A stretch of 64,000 nucleotides of DNA from Sphaerochaetaceae bacterium. GTDB lineage: Bacteria; Spirochaetota; Spirochaetia; Sphaerochaetales; Sphaerochaetaceae. Shown here one piece after another: positions 16,713 to 25,636 of the stretch. The notes beneath the pieces were generated by a model that was given only the letters and a program-made list of their open reading frames with translations, searched no databases and had not been told where the DNA came from. The position numbers and the translations under genes were made by a program. The stretch spans positions 1-64,000 of the forward strand of contig JAQQAI010000006.1 in assembly GCA_028532915.1 (NCBI GenBank), in the 5' to 3' direction. Each line of letters begins with the position of its first letter. Within the stretch, counting starts at the first letter, position 1.

Positions 16713-17975
16713 ATGAAAGGACCATCGCATATAGTACACATTCCCAGACGTTTCGTCGTTTCTCACTGGGGAGGCTCTGAGACTTTTGTAGCAGAAGTTT
16801 CCAGAAGATTGATCAGGCGGAACTATGATGTCAGTATCTACACCTCGAAGGCGTTATCGAATGATGCGGTTGATTCATACGAGAACATACCGATCCGCCG
16901 TTTCTCCTATTTCTACCCGTATATAGGACTCTCTTCCTCTGTGAAAGATCTGCTGGATCAGAAGGCCGGAAATCTGTTTTCCTTTTCTCTGCTGAAGGCC
17001 CTTCTGTCCAAAGAGAAACTCGATCTCATCCACCTGCATACGGGAAAGAGGATGGGAGGTATCGGCCGATACTGCGCCAACAGGAGACACATTCCCTATA
17101 TCATCTCGCTTCACGGAGGCAATCTTGCGGTTCCTCAGGATGAAAGGGAGACGTGGGTCGAACCGACTCAGAAATCGGTTGAGTGGGGGAAGGTTCTCGG
17201 GATGCTCGTAGGCTCCAGACGTGTGCTCGATGATGCATCTGCGATCATCTGTGTCGGAAAAGACGAGTATGATGCGATGATTTCCCGTTATCCCGACAAA
17301 TATATCGAGTACCTGCCCAACGGAGTCGATATAGAAAGGTTCGAAACCGGTGACGGAAAGTCGTTTCGCGAACAGTTCAATATTCCTCCAGACAGATTCG
17401 TCTGTCTTACCATGGCCCGTCTTGATGTTCAGAAAAATCAGTTGGGGCTTATCAGGCAGCTGCCATCTCTTCTCAAGAAGAACAAAGCGATCCATCTTCT
17501 TCTGATCGGACCGGCAACAAACCGAGGATACGCCGATTCTCTCAGGAACGAGGCCGAAAAACTCGGTGTATCCGATCATCTTACCATTATCGAAGGGCTG
17601 CCGTATCAGAAACAGATACTCGTTGATGCCTACAAGGCTGCCGACTGTTTTGTTCTTCCTTCGCTGCATGAACCGTTTGGAATGGTGGTCCTCGAGGCCT
17701 GGGCGAGCTCACTCCCTGTAGCCGTTTCCCGTCGGGGAGGGCTGGCTTCACTGGTCACAGAGGGTGAAACAGGGCTTTTCTTCGATCCCTCATCTGAGGT
17801 GGATGATGAAAACAGCATAGCATCGGTTGTAGGACGCCTTTCTCTGGATGGAAAGATGCAGAAGAATCTGAGTGAAGCAGGGAAGAAGGAGGCTGTACAG
17901 TCATACAGCTGGGACAGCATCACAACGCGATTGGAAGCAATTTATCAGAGGGTTTATGAACATACTATTCATTAA
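16713..17975 (+). CDS. Glycosyltransferase family 4
   Basis: A 420-residue GT-B enzyme. The N-terminus HIVHIPRRFVVSHWGGSET is characteristic of a GT4 subgroup in polysaccharide clusters. The C-terminal half has the nucleotide-sugar site: ARLDVQKNQLGLIRQLP, and DCFVLPSLHEPFGMVVLEAW with the E-x7-E motif near residue 330. The start is set at 16713 because family members begin just before the IPRRF motif; in-frame ATG 16683 and TTG 16590 would extend into the divergent gene's leader. First of six closely packed genes that build the polysaccharide repeat unit on a lipid carrier at the cytoplasmic face of the membrane. Confidence 0.85.
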   Translation: MKGPSHIVHIPRRFVVSHWGGSETFVAEVSRRLIRRNYDVSIYTSKALSNDAVDSYENIPIRRFSYFYPYIGLSSSVKDLLDQKAGNLFSFSLLKALLSKEKLDLIHLHTGKRMGGIGRYCANRRHIPYIISLHGGNLAVPQDERETWVEPTQKSVEWGKVLGMLVGSRRVLDDASAIICVGKDEYDAMISRYPDKYIEYLPNGVDIERFETGDGKSFREQFNIPPDRFVCLTMARLDVQKNQLGLIRQLPSLLKKNKAIHLLLIGPATNRGYADSLRNEAEKLGVSDHLTIIEGLPYQKQILVDAYKAADCFVLPSLHEPFGMVVLEAWASSLPVAVSRRGGLASLVTEGETGLFFDPSSEVDDENSIASVVGRLSLDGKMQKNLSEAGKKEAVQSYSWDSITTRLEAIYQRVYEHTIH

Positions 17976-19107
17976 TACGACAGGCGGCTTCTTTGGAGGA
18001 GTCGAACAGAATATCGCTTTAGCTGCACAGGGGCTGACCTCAGAAGGGCATAATTGCTATTTTGTCTGCAGAAACAGATCGATGATCGACCAGGAATCCT
18101 TCGATTCTCTTTTTGTCAAATCCTGGGAACTGTCTTCCACCTCACTGCAGCAGATCGTTTCAGAAGTCGACATCGATGTCTTTTATGTACACAAGTTCGA
18201 ACCGATTGAAGATATCCTTGCAGTAAAAGGTACGAAGAAAATAGTCCGGATGGTTCACGATCATGATATCTACTGTCCGCGAAAACATAAGTACTATGCT
18301 CTTTCACGAAAGATCTGTACCAGAAGATGCGGTCTGATCTGCTATGCTGATCTCGCCTTTCTTGAAAGGAAGGAAGGGAAGTTCAAGTTCGTTTCGATCA
18401 GAAAGAAAATAGAGCAGATGAAGCAGAACTATGAAGTCGATACACTGCTTGTCGGCAGCAATTATATGAAAGAGGAACTCGAAAGAAACGGTTTCGATTC
18501 CCCCAAGATCCATCTGCTTCCCCCCTGTGTCCAGAACTATCCTGAACCGCTGCAGACCTTTCCCTCAGATCCTTCCATACTCTATGTGGGACAGCTGATC
18601 AAAGGTAAAGGTGTCGACATCCTTCTTGAGGCATACCGCCTGCTGATCGAGCGACTGGAATTCTCCATACCTCTTCACATCATCGGAAGGGGAAATGAGG
18701 AAATATCTCTCAGGCAAAAAGCTGAAGAAGCAGGCCTCAACTCATCTGTGACCTTTCACGGATGGGTAGGTCATGATGACCTTGCATCCTACTACGATAA
18801 TGCGTCGATGGTTGTCGTTCCCTCCCGCTGGCCGGAGCCTTTCGGGATGGTAGGTGTGGAGGCAATGCTGAGAGAACGGCCTGTGATAGCAAGCGATGTC
18901 GGAGGTATCAGCGACTGGCTGAAAGAAGGAGAGAACGGACTCTTATTCCCTGCAAATGATGCAAAAGCGCTCTCCTATTCGATGTTTTCTCTCATCGTCG
19001 ACAGGGATAATGCGAAAAAAATGGGGAAAACAGGTAAAAAATTGGCTGAAGACTTGTTTTCCTATGAGAAATATATTCATAATTTAGAGTATCAATTGGA
19101 GAGGTGA
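17956..19107 (+). CDS. Glycosyltransferase family 4
   Basis: A 383-residue GT-B enzyme starting at MNILFINTTGGFFGGVEQ (ATG 17956, AGAGGG just upstream), overlapping the previous gene by 20 nt. A central Cys-rich insert (YCPRKHKYYALSRKICTRRC) is seen in GT4 relatives that follow a VHDHDIYC motif. The donor-binding half holds LYVGQLIKGKGVDILLEAY and WPEPFGMVGVEAMLRERPVI (E-x7-E). Acceptor and donor sugars cannot be told from sequence. Confidence 0.85.
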   Translation: MNILFINTTGGFFGGVEQNIALAAQGLTSEGHNCYFVCRNRSMIDQESFDSLFVKSWELSSTSLQQIVSEVDIDVFYVHKFEPIEDILAVKGTKKIVRMVHDHDIYCPRKHKYYALSRKICTRRCGLICYADLAFLERKEGKFKFVSIRKKIEQMKQNYEVDTLLVGSNYMKEELERNGFDSPKIHLLPPCVQNYPEPLQTFPSDPSILYVGQLIKGKGVDILLEAYRLLIERLEFSIPLHIIGRGNEEISLRQKAEEAGLNSSVTFHGWVGHDDLASYYDNASMVVVPSRWPEPFGMVGVEAMLRERPVIASDVGGISDWLKEGENGLLFPANDAKALSYSMFSLIVDRDNAKKMGKTGKKLAEDLFSYEKYIHNLEYQLER

Positions 19108-19109
19108 TT

Positions 19110-20273
19110 ATGATAAGAGTTGGGTGTCCCAGTTTCGGAACAGATTGCGGCCGATCCGGTATAGGGTCTTATTTCAGAGAATTGCTGGACCGTTTCGATG
19201 ATGATGCGCTTCGTGATGAATTCTCATTCGAACTGATAGGACCTGCCGAGGATAGAGACTACTACCTGAAAGGGAAGAAGAACATCCTCTATTATCAGGT
19301 GGAAGGTGCTGATAACTCTCCTATGCAGAACTTCTTCTGGAATCAGTTTTCTCTGCCGAAGATCTGCAGAGAAAGAGGCTATGATCTGCTTTTCCTTCCC
19401 GCCGCGAACCGCAGACTCTGCGGGAAAGTCTCCTGCCCGACAGTCGGTACGGTCCACGACCTGGCCACACTTCATCTGAAAAACAAGTACGATTTCTCCC
19501 ATGCAGTTTTCAACAGAAAGATACTTCCTTATCTGACGAGAAAACTGACTCACGTTCTCACCGTCAGCAATTTTTCCAAACAGGATATCATCCGTTTCGC
19601 GCGTGTGCGTCCCGAAGACATCACAGTCACCCATCTCGGAGTGGACCATACGACCTTCACCCCGCCTGAGGATAAAGGGAAGATCACTTCGTGGGTGAAT
19701 GAGAAATTCGGTATCGATAAACCTTATATACTCTATATCTCCCGTCTCGAACATCCCGGAAAGAACCATGTGAATCTCATCAAAGCCTTCTCTCTTTTCA
19801 GAGACAAAGTCGATAAAGAGTATCAGCTGGTACTTCCCGGTCCGGACAGAGAGCGGGCGGATGAGATCCATGATGAGGCAGAAAAGTCAAAGTACAGCTC
19901 TTCTATCAGGTTTCTGGGCTTCATCGACAAGGAGGATGTCCCGAACCTGTACCGCGGTGCAGAATTATTCGTCCTTCCCTCCTATTTCGAAGGCTTCGGT
20001 CTGCCGGTCCTCGAGGCCATGGCCTGCGGGGCCCCGGTCATCACGTCGGATGCAGCTTCTCTTCCCGAGGTGAGCGGGTCGCTTGCTCCCCATTTCGATC
20101 CCGATTCTCCCGAACAGATGATGACCTCGATGCTTGAAGTGCTGAAAGACGGGGAAAAAAGAGATGAACTTGCACACAAAGGCCTTCAGCGGGCGAAGGA
20201 TTTTACCTGGGAGAAGACGGTTCAGCAGACACTCAATACATTCAGAAAAACAGTTCAGGAGAATAGAAGCTGA
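19110..20273 (+). CDS. Glycosyltransferase family 4
   Basis: A 387-residue GT-B enzyme. ATG 19110 lies 5 nt after GGAGAGG; a GTG six bases earlier is less likely. Motifs: SGIGSYFRELL at the N-terminus, TVGTVHDLATLHLK, HVLTVSNFSKQDI, ILYISRLEHPGKNHVNLIKA and SYFEGFGLPVLEAMACGAPV (E-x7-E). This pattern is close to mannosyl- and rhamnosyltransferases of O-antigen loci, in keeping with a GDP-mannose supply from the ManC-like enzyme. Its TGA overlaps the next ATG. Confidence 0.87.
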   Translation: MIRVGCPSFGTDCGRSGIGSYFRELLDRFDDDALRDEFSFELIGPAEDRDYYLKGKKNILYYQVEGADNSPMQNFFWNQFSLPKICRERGYDLLFLPAANRRLCGKVSCPTVGTVHDLATLHLKNKYDFSHAVFNRKILPYLTRKLTHVLTVSNFSKQDIIRFARVRPEDITVTHLGVDHTTFTPPEDKGKITSWVNEKFGIDKPYILYISRLEHPGKNHVNLIKAFSLFRDKVDKEYQLVLPGPDRERADEIHDEAEKSKYSSSIRFLGFIDKEDVPNLYRGAELFVLPSYFEGFGLPVLEAMACGAPVITSDAASLPEVSGSLAPHFDPDSPEQMMTSMLEVLKDGEKRDELAHKGLQRAKDFTWEKTVQQTLNTFRKTVQENRS

Positions 20274-21535
20274 TGGATACGGGTAAACGTTACGTAATAA
20301 CTATCACAGGACCTGCAGTATCGAGAGACGAGCAGGTGGCGAAATTTCTCGCAAAGCGGCTCAAAGTGGATACCATTCATTCATGCCATTCTCTCTTCCC
20401 TCATGCAGAAACCCTCGAATCGATGCAGAAGATATCTGCACAAGAGATCGGAAAAATACTCGATGGATATCCCTGTGAATATCTTATCATCTACGGTGAC
20501 AATGTGCTTGCACTGCAGAGCATGCGATCTTTGTCGAATGTGAAAATCTATGTTGATGCCGATGATATCGAGATCACATCCTCCGCATTGAAGGAGGCTG
20601 ATCTTGCCGAAAAGAGAGGGGAGGTGAAAAAGGAGACTCTTACGACTCAGGTTCAGAAGATTCTCCAGACTCATTCCGAGAAGATAGAAAATGAAGTTCT
20701 ATCTACCCGCGGGCATGCAGATATCATCATAGCAGCCGATGAAGATCCCGAAGAAGCCGTCCTCAGTGTGGAACGGTATATCGTCAGGACCGACTCGAGG
20801 AAACGGCCTCAGGATATGAGCAGCGAAGAGAGGAAGGCCAGAGTCGACCAGATGCTCAAACAGTATAGAAACCCGGCGGGACAGACCAGAAAAGCGAAGA
20901 TCAAGAGGAAGCTGTGGAGGATGGTCATCAAGGCTACGTTGGTCTTAAAGCGGCTGATCGATATCCTCGTTTCCCTCATCGCTCTGCTTCTGCTCTCTCC
21001 GCTTTTAATCACAGTCTCGCTGATCATCAAACTGACAGACGGAGGGAATATCTTCTATGTCCAGACCAGAATCGGCAAACAGGGAAAACCGTTTCCGTTT
21101 CCAAAATTCCGGTCGATGGTCGTCAATGCCGATAAGATGAAAGACAATCTTCTCAACGAGGCAGACAGAAAGGGGGATGTGACCTTCAAGATGAAAAAGG
21201 ACCCCAGGGTCACTGCTATCGGCCGGTTCATCAGGCGTTTCAGTATCGATGAACTTCCTCAGCTGTGGTGCGTTCTTATCGGTGATATGTCGATAGTGGG
21301 CCCCCGTCCTCCCGTGCCCCGGGAAGTCGCACTCTATACTCAGGAGGACCGGCGGAGGCTGGAGGTAACTCCCGGACTCACCGGTATCTGGCAGGTAAGC
21401 GGAAGATCCGATATCGGATTCAAGCAGCAGGTCGAACTTGATGTCCTGTATATCGAAAGTCACGGGTTCCTTCTCGACCTCAAACTTATACTGAAGACGA
21501 TTCCCGCTGTGCTGACGGGAAAGGGAGCGTATTGA
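20273..21535 (+). CDS. Priming sugar-phosphate transferase fused to a degenerate uridine-kinase-like domain
   Basis: A 420-residue fusion. Residues about 1-175 follow the uridine kinase/PRK fold: YVITITGPAVSRDEQ where the P-loop should be, YLIIYGDNVLAL for the VxxEGxxAL strand, NVKIYVDADD for the FVD(T) strand, and HADIIIA for the terminal YADIII. The Walker A Gly-Lys-Ser is absent, so kinase activity is unlikely. Residues about 210-420 are a complete bacterial sugar transferase (WcaJ/WbaP type): membrane hairpin, RIGKQGKPFPFPKFRSM, FSIDELPQLWCVLIGDMS with the catalytic Asp-Glu, IVGPRPP, VTPGLTGIWQVSGRS. It should transfer a sugar-1-phosphate to undecaprenyl phosphate, starting the repeat unit. 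Confidence 0.9.
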   Translation: MDTGKRYVITITGPAVSRDEQVAKFLAKRLKVDTIHSCHSLFPHAETLESMQKISAQEIGKILDGYPCEYLIIYGDNVLALQSMRSLSNVKIYVDADDIEITSSALKEADLAEKRGEVKKETLTTQVQKILQTHSEKIENEVLSTRGHADIIIAADEDPEEAVLSVERYIVRTDSRKRPQDMSSEERKARVDQMLKQYRNPAGQTRKAKIKRKLWRMVIKATLVLKRLIDILVSLIALLLLSPLLITVSLIIKLTDGGNIFYVQTRIGKQGKPFPFPKFRSMVVNADKMKDNLLNEADRKGDVTFKMKKDPRVTAIGRFIRRFSIDELPQLWCVLIGDMSIVGPRPPVPREVALYTQEDRRRLEVTPGLTGIWQVSGRSDIGFKQQVELDVLYIESHGFLLDLKLILKTIPAVLTGKGAY

Positions 21536-21537
21536 AG

Positions 21538-22299
21538 ATGAGCGATGATATCTTCACTTTCGTCGATATTCCTATCAGAAACGTCACGAAAGAACGGGCG
21601 GTCACCCTGATACAATCTCATCTCGAAGATGACAGGTGCAATGAGATTCACTTCGTGAATGCCCACTGCATCAATGTGGCTGTCAAAGATGATCAATACC
21701 GCTCGATACTTGCAGATGCTGCAGCCGTGTTCCCTGACGGGACAGGGATACGCAAAGCGGGAGATGCTCTCGGTCATCCGATCGTCGACAATGTGAACGG
21801 CACCGATTTGTTCCCCATGATCTGCGATATGTGCAAAAAGAGCGGAAAGACTATCTACCTGCTCGGAGGAAAGCCGTCTATCGCCGGAAAATGTGCGAAA
21901 TGGGTTGAAGACAATATCGGCTCTTCTGTTATCGGCGGCTGTCATGACGGCTATTTTACCGCAGAGGAAGCTGTCGATGTGATTGATGACATCAACGCTG
22001 CATCCTGCGATATCCTTCTGGTAGGAATGGGAGTTCCCTCCCAGGAGAAATGGATACACGAACATCTCGACTCTCTTGAGGTTTCTGTAGCCATGGGAGT
22101 GGGAGGATTGTTCGATTATTATTCGGGTACGATTCCCCGTGCTCCGCTTCTGATGAGAAAGATGGGAATAGAATGGGTATGGAGGCTGATGATGGAACCG
22201 CGCAGGATGTGGAGACGTTACATCATCGGCAATGCGCTGTTTCTCCTGAGGCTCAAACAGATTCAGCGTGAACAGAAAAAGGATAGAACAACAGCATGA
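21538..22299 (+). CDS. WecG/TagA/CpsF family glycosyltransferase (GT26)
   Basis: A 253-residue enzyme of the TagA family, which adds the second sugar to an undecaprenyl-linked first sugar. Typical motifs in order: FVNAHCINVAVKD, AAVFPDGTGI (the conserved PDG.G), VNGTDLFP, YLLGGKPSIA, HDGYF, DILLVGMGVPSQEKWI, MGVGGLFDYYSGTIPRAP and WVWRLMMEPRRMWRRY at the membrane-binding C-terminus. ATG 21538 is used; TTG at 21532 is an alternative with better Shine-Dalgarno spacing. It directly follows the priming transferase, as expected for the second step. Confidence 0.9.
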   Translation: MSDDIFTFVDIPIRNVTKERAVTLIQSHLEDDRCNEIHFVNAHCINVAVKDDQYRSILADAAAVFPDGTGIRKAGDALGHPIVDNVNGTDLFPMICDMCKKSGKTIYLLGGKPSIAGKCAKWVEDNIGSSVIGGCHDGYFTAEEAVDVIDDINAASCDILLVGMGVPSQEKWIHEHLDSLEVSVAMGVGGLFDYYSGTIPRAPLLMRKMGIEWVWRLMMEPRRMWRRYIIGNALFLLRLKQIQREQKKDRTTA

Positions 22300-23684
22300 A
22301 AGCAATATTTGATTTTACCAGGATATCGAAGATCGAGGTGCAGGGGCAGTCTTTCAATCACTCATCCTCCTTTCTTCCGATCATGGGCAAGCCGTTCATT
22401 CAGCATATATTGGAATATGTCGAAAGGCTGGGTATCAGTGAATGGGAGATCTATCTTTCCAATTCGGCTGATGAGGTTGAACAGTTCATCGGTGACGGCG
22501 AAAGGTGGGGAGTGACCCTCTCTTATCACCTTCTGAAAAAAGATGCGATGATAGAATCCAGACTCAGCATGGATTTGAAAGATGATTACAGCGAACCTTT
22601 TCTTTTCTGTAACGAGGAATTCCTTCCGATGATCACAAAGGATCAGCTTTCGAAAGAAGCGAGCTTTCAGAGTGAGACTTCAAAAGAGACTCGATGGCGC
22701 GTAGCGACACTCTCGTCTTTCAGAGAGGAACTTCCTTCAGTACAGGTCGAGACCATTTCGGTTGATTCACCCGAAAGCTATCTGGAAAGTGTCAAGAAAG
22801 TACTGGCAGAGAAAGGAAAAGGTCTGATCGTCTACGGAAAGGAAATCCGTGAAGGAATCTGGGCCGGTCCGGGTTCCCGTATACCCGACACAAGCACCCT
22901 TGTAGCTCCGGTATACCTGGGCTCACAGGTCAGAATCGACAGTCAGTCGATCATCGGTCCCAACGTGGAGATAGGAAGCGGATGCATCATCGGGTCAGAC
23001 AGCTTCATCACCGACTCCTCCATACTGGAAGGAAGCTTTGTGGGAAGCAATCTCGATGTGAACGGCTGTATCGTCAAACAGAATAAGATATTCAACACAC
23101 GGGTCGGGGCAGTATACAGAGCGACAGATGAGATCCTTGTCACTTCCGTCGAGAGCTCCGATAAGATCAGTGATGTAGTTCCGGTATCTCTCCCATCCAG
23201 AATACTCGCCTTTATTCTCATGGTGATCACACTGCCTGTTTTTGCGGTCCTTACACTGTTTACAAAGGTGAAATACCACCGTACCGTTGTTATGATCCCC
23301 CAGCGTGAGACGAAAGTCTCCAAGATGAAGACTCAGGTGATGACGATCTTCAAGCGCAGGTCGGAGACCTCCGGGAGTATGTGGAAACATCTGCTGTGGC
23401 ATCTGATTCCCAATCTGTATCTGGTAGTGGCCAGAGAAGCACGCTTTTTCGGAATTCCCTACAAGACAGTGCAGGAGTATGAAGAGCTTTCTCCCGAGTG
23501 GCAGGAACTCTATCTCCAGTCGATCCCCGGCCTGATCAGCGAAGCAGATATACTCTATGATCAGTATCCGGAAGACCAGCTGCTGTTTGCCAGTGAGATG
23601 TATTATCATGCGATGGATTGCCGATCCTACAATATGTCGCTGTTCAGAAAATATGTCAAACGACTGCTGAACATCCCGTTATAA
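22296..23684 (+). CDS. Pseudo-nucleotidyltransferase / hexapeptide / PGT-like fusion
   Basis: A 462-residue protein in three parts. Residues 1-130 follow the sugar-nucleotidyltransferase fold (FLPIMGKPFIQHILEYVERL, YLSNSADEVEQFIGDG), but the Gly-rich signature is replaced (DFTRISKIEVQGQSF) and the metal Asp strand reads FLFCNEEF. Residues about 190-280 are hexapeptide beta-helix repeats (STLVAPVYLGSQVRIDS, SIIGPNVEIGSGCIIGSD). Residues about 300-462 have a membrane hairpin and then a stretch resembling the end of a sugar-phosphate transferase (LIPNLYLVVAREARFFG, SIPGLISEA) without the DELPQ active site. Both enzymatic parts look inactive; a scaffold or regulatory role beside the true priming enzyme is plausible. 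Its ATG overlaps the previous stop. Confidence 0.75.
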   Translation: MKAIFDFTRISKIEVQGQSFNHSSSFLPIMGKPFIQHILEYVERLGISEWEIYLSNSADEVEQFIGDGERWGVTLSYHLLKKDAMIESRLSMDLKDDYSEPFLFCNEEFLPMITKDQLSKEASFQSETSKETRWRVATLSSFREELPSVQVETISVDSPESYLESVKKVLAEKGKGLIVYGKEIREGIWAGPGSRIPDTSTLVAPVYLGSQVRIDSQSIIGPNVEIGSGCIIGSDSFITDSSILEGSFVGSNLDVNGCIVKQNKIFNTRVGAVYRATDEILVTSVESSDKISDVVPVSLPSRILAFILMVITLPVFAVLTLFTKVKYHRTVVMIPQRETKVSKMKTQVMTIFKRRSETSGSMWKHLLWHLIPNLYLVVAREARFFGIPYKTVQEYEELSPEWQELYLQSIPGLISEADILYDQYPEDQLLFASEMYYHAMDCRSYNMSLFRKYVKRLLNIPL

Positions 23685-23688
23685 CCGG

Positions 23689-24771
23689 TCAGTTGTACAG
23701 CGCCCACTCTTCAAGGAAACGGGCGCTCTTTTCGTTCCACGCCGGATCGGCCGGGTCTGCCCTGTCAAGCAAAAGGGTGAGATCTCTGTAGAGTCTTTCT
23801 CTCGGATACACAAAAGAGAGTTTTTTCCTTCTAATATTTTTCAGCCCGTTTCTGAGAAGATTTTTCGCCGTATGCTGCTGAGGTTCTCTGATGAATGTAT
23901 CTTCAGCATAAGATGCGGCGTCTTTCCAGCTTTTCTTAGTCCTCACAGATTCACAGTGAAGCATCACTGAGATCCATAAAGAGGCGATCTCCTTCAGATC
24001 TTCTGAAGAAGGCTGATCTCTGTGGATACTGTCAGGCTCTGTCTTGAAACGGACAGCCTGAGTATACAAGGCGAGAATTCTGTCTGCGTCGGCAATATCG
24101 AACGACTTTACAGATTCAGTGAGTCTTTCAAGCCTCTGCTCAAGGGGAGGTGTATACAGGCGGTGGGTGATAAGAAGACTGTCTCCCAGAGCAAGAGTGC
24201 ATTTTTCCCGGTTGCGTCTGATGAAATCTTCATCTGGAAGAGTATAGGATGAATCTCCGTCCATCTTCTCACGATGCCCTATTGCCTGAAGCAGCCCGGA
24301 GCCCCTGTTGAGCAGCAGTCTGAGTGCCTCGACACGCGGGAGATCATCCTTCAGATATGAAGGAGCGTGTGCGCTGAGGATATCGGCAGGTCCGGCAAGA
24401 ACTTTATGGGACTGCAGCAGGTCCTGCCACATCAGCTGATGCGGCAGCTTTCTGATTGCGTTGACTGTCAGAGGTTTGCCGATATCGACTTCGATATTCA
24501 GTATATTTTCATATGATCGGGTGACTTCCATTACCTTGTCACTCAGCGTGTAATTATCTTTGACAACAAGAAAAAGATCGAAATCGTTATAAGGAGATTC
24601 CTTGTTTTCTCTGATGACGCAGGCTCCTTCTCCCCGGCCGTAACCGCCTGCAAGGATGAGTGCGATAAAGGAGTCTCCTACCGCCGACCTTACATCATTG
24701 GCTAGATCGGTCAGTACCGAGTCAAGGTATGCGTTGAACTGCTGAGAACCTGCTTTACTGTAGATGACCAC
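23689..24771 (-). CDS. Nucleotidyltransferase-fold protein (Pol-beta type)
   Basis: A 360-residue protein with GTG start (GGAG 7 nt upstream), overlapping the end of the GT2 gene by 17 nt. LILAGGYGRGEGACV near residue 40 and YNDFDLFLVV near residue 62 are the GG-S-like and DxD motifs of minimal/Pol-beta nucleotidyltransferases; a third carboxylate may be EVDIG near residue 93. The rest is helical and basic and matches no family I know. It could transfer a nucleotidyl group to a sugar or protein in the polysaccharide pathway. The fold is fairly sure, the substrate unknown. Confidence 0.7.
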   Translation of the reverse strand: MVIYSKAGSQQFNAYLDSVLTDLANDVRSAVGDSFIALILAGGYGRGEGACVIRENKESPYNDFDLFLVVKDNYTLSDKVMEVTRSYENILNIEVDIGKPLTVNAIRKLPHQLMWQDLLQSHKVLAGPADILSAHAPSYLKDDLPRVEALRLLLNRGSGLLQAIGHREKMDGDSSYTLPDEDFIRRNREKCTLALGDSLLITHRLYTPPLEQRLERLTESVKSFDIADADRILALYTQAVRFKTEPDSIHRDQPSSEDLKEIASLWISVMLHCESVRTKKSWKDAASYAEDTFIREPQQHTAKNLLRNGLKNIRRKKLSFVYPRERLYRDLTLLLDRADPADPAWNEKSARFLEEWALYN

Positions 24772-25636
24772 TTTCGAGCTCCTTCAATCCTTCGAGAAAA
24801 CCTTTCCGTCTGCCCTGAAGCTGGGCGAAACGGAGGATCGGCGAATAGAAAAACGCCCCTATCTTTTTTCTTGACAGACAGTAGCTCCAGTCGCTTTTCA
24901 CCTGTCTCAGATAGGGGAGGAATGAATAGCGAAGAAATGAACGTTCCCATGATGACCATTCAAAGATCTGGGCATCGGCCTTTCCTTCACCTCTCTGACG
25001 TTTTCTGAACTGTGAATAGGTATAATTATGAGAATGATAAACTTTCGAATCTTTGCGGTAAGCGATTGTCCATCCGCGCTGGCGCGCCTTCCATGTCCAG
25101 TCTATATCTTCGGAATAACTGATCGTCTCGCTGAAAGGTTCTTCATTCCAGCATTCGCGTCGTATCGCTGAAGAGGCCATCGAGAAACAGTGCTTCCAAT
25201 ATTTCTGTCTCGACCCGTCGCCGAATGTATCCTCTGTATCTTTGGCGAACAGGGGCATGCAGTCAGGTCTGGGGACCTGCCTCGAAAAGACCGCGCCGAC
25301 TGACGGATCATCGAAACCTTCGATCAGATTCTGCAGCCAGAACTCGTCTAACGGAGTGCAGTCGGAGTTGAGAAAGACGACAAAAGGGGCTCTCGGGTCG
25401 ACTGTTCTCATCGCTTCATTCAAGACCTTTCCGGGAACATAGGTCCCTTTTGGTACATTGTGGATATGACCGGTGAAAGATGGAAGGATCTGGTCTGTAC
25501 CATCTTCCGAATCGTTGTCAAAGACGTACAGCTCGAAAGGGATCGACTGTTCACTCACTTTCTCGAGCGTCTGTCTGATCAGATGGGCATCATTGTACGA
25601 TCTCATCACGATCGGGACAGGGATCATCTCATGCAT
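24755..25636 (-). CDS. Glycosyltransferase family 2
   Basis: A 293-residue GT-A enzyme, rhamnosyltransferase-like. Motifs: IPVPIVMRSYND at the N-terminus, YVFDNDSEDGT, VVFLNSDCTPL (the metal-binding NSD in place of DxD) and ISYSEDIDWTWKARQRGW (catalytic ED). AGGAG precedes ATG 25636. The start overlaps the end of the phosphodiesterase-family gene by 13 nt, so these minus-strand genes form one operon. It likely adds one sugar to the repeat unit or a side chain. Confidence 0.87.
   Translation of the reverse strand: MHEMIPVPIVMRSYNDAHLIRQTLEKVSEQSIPFELYVFDNDSEDGTDQILPSFTGHIHNVPKGTYVPGKVLNEAMRTVDPRAPFVVFLNSDCTPLDEFWLQNLIEGFDDPSVGAVFSRQVPRPDCMPLFAKDTEDTFGDGSRQKYWKHCFSMASSAIRRECWNEEPFSETISYSEDIDWTWKARQRGWTIAYRKDSKVYHSHNYTYSQFRKRQRGEGKADAQIFEWSSWERSFLRYSFLPYLRQVKSDWSYCLSRKKIGAFFYSPILRFAQLQGRRKGFLEGLKELESGHLQ

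Noticed and set aside
21460-22305. 281-codon minus-strand frame opposite the WecG-like gene
   Set aside because: It lies fully antisense to a well-conserved enzyme and has no motif of its own.
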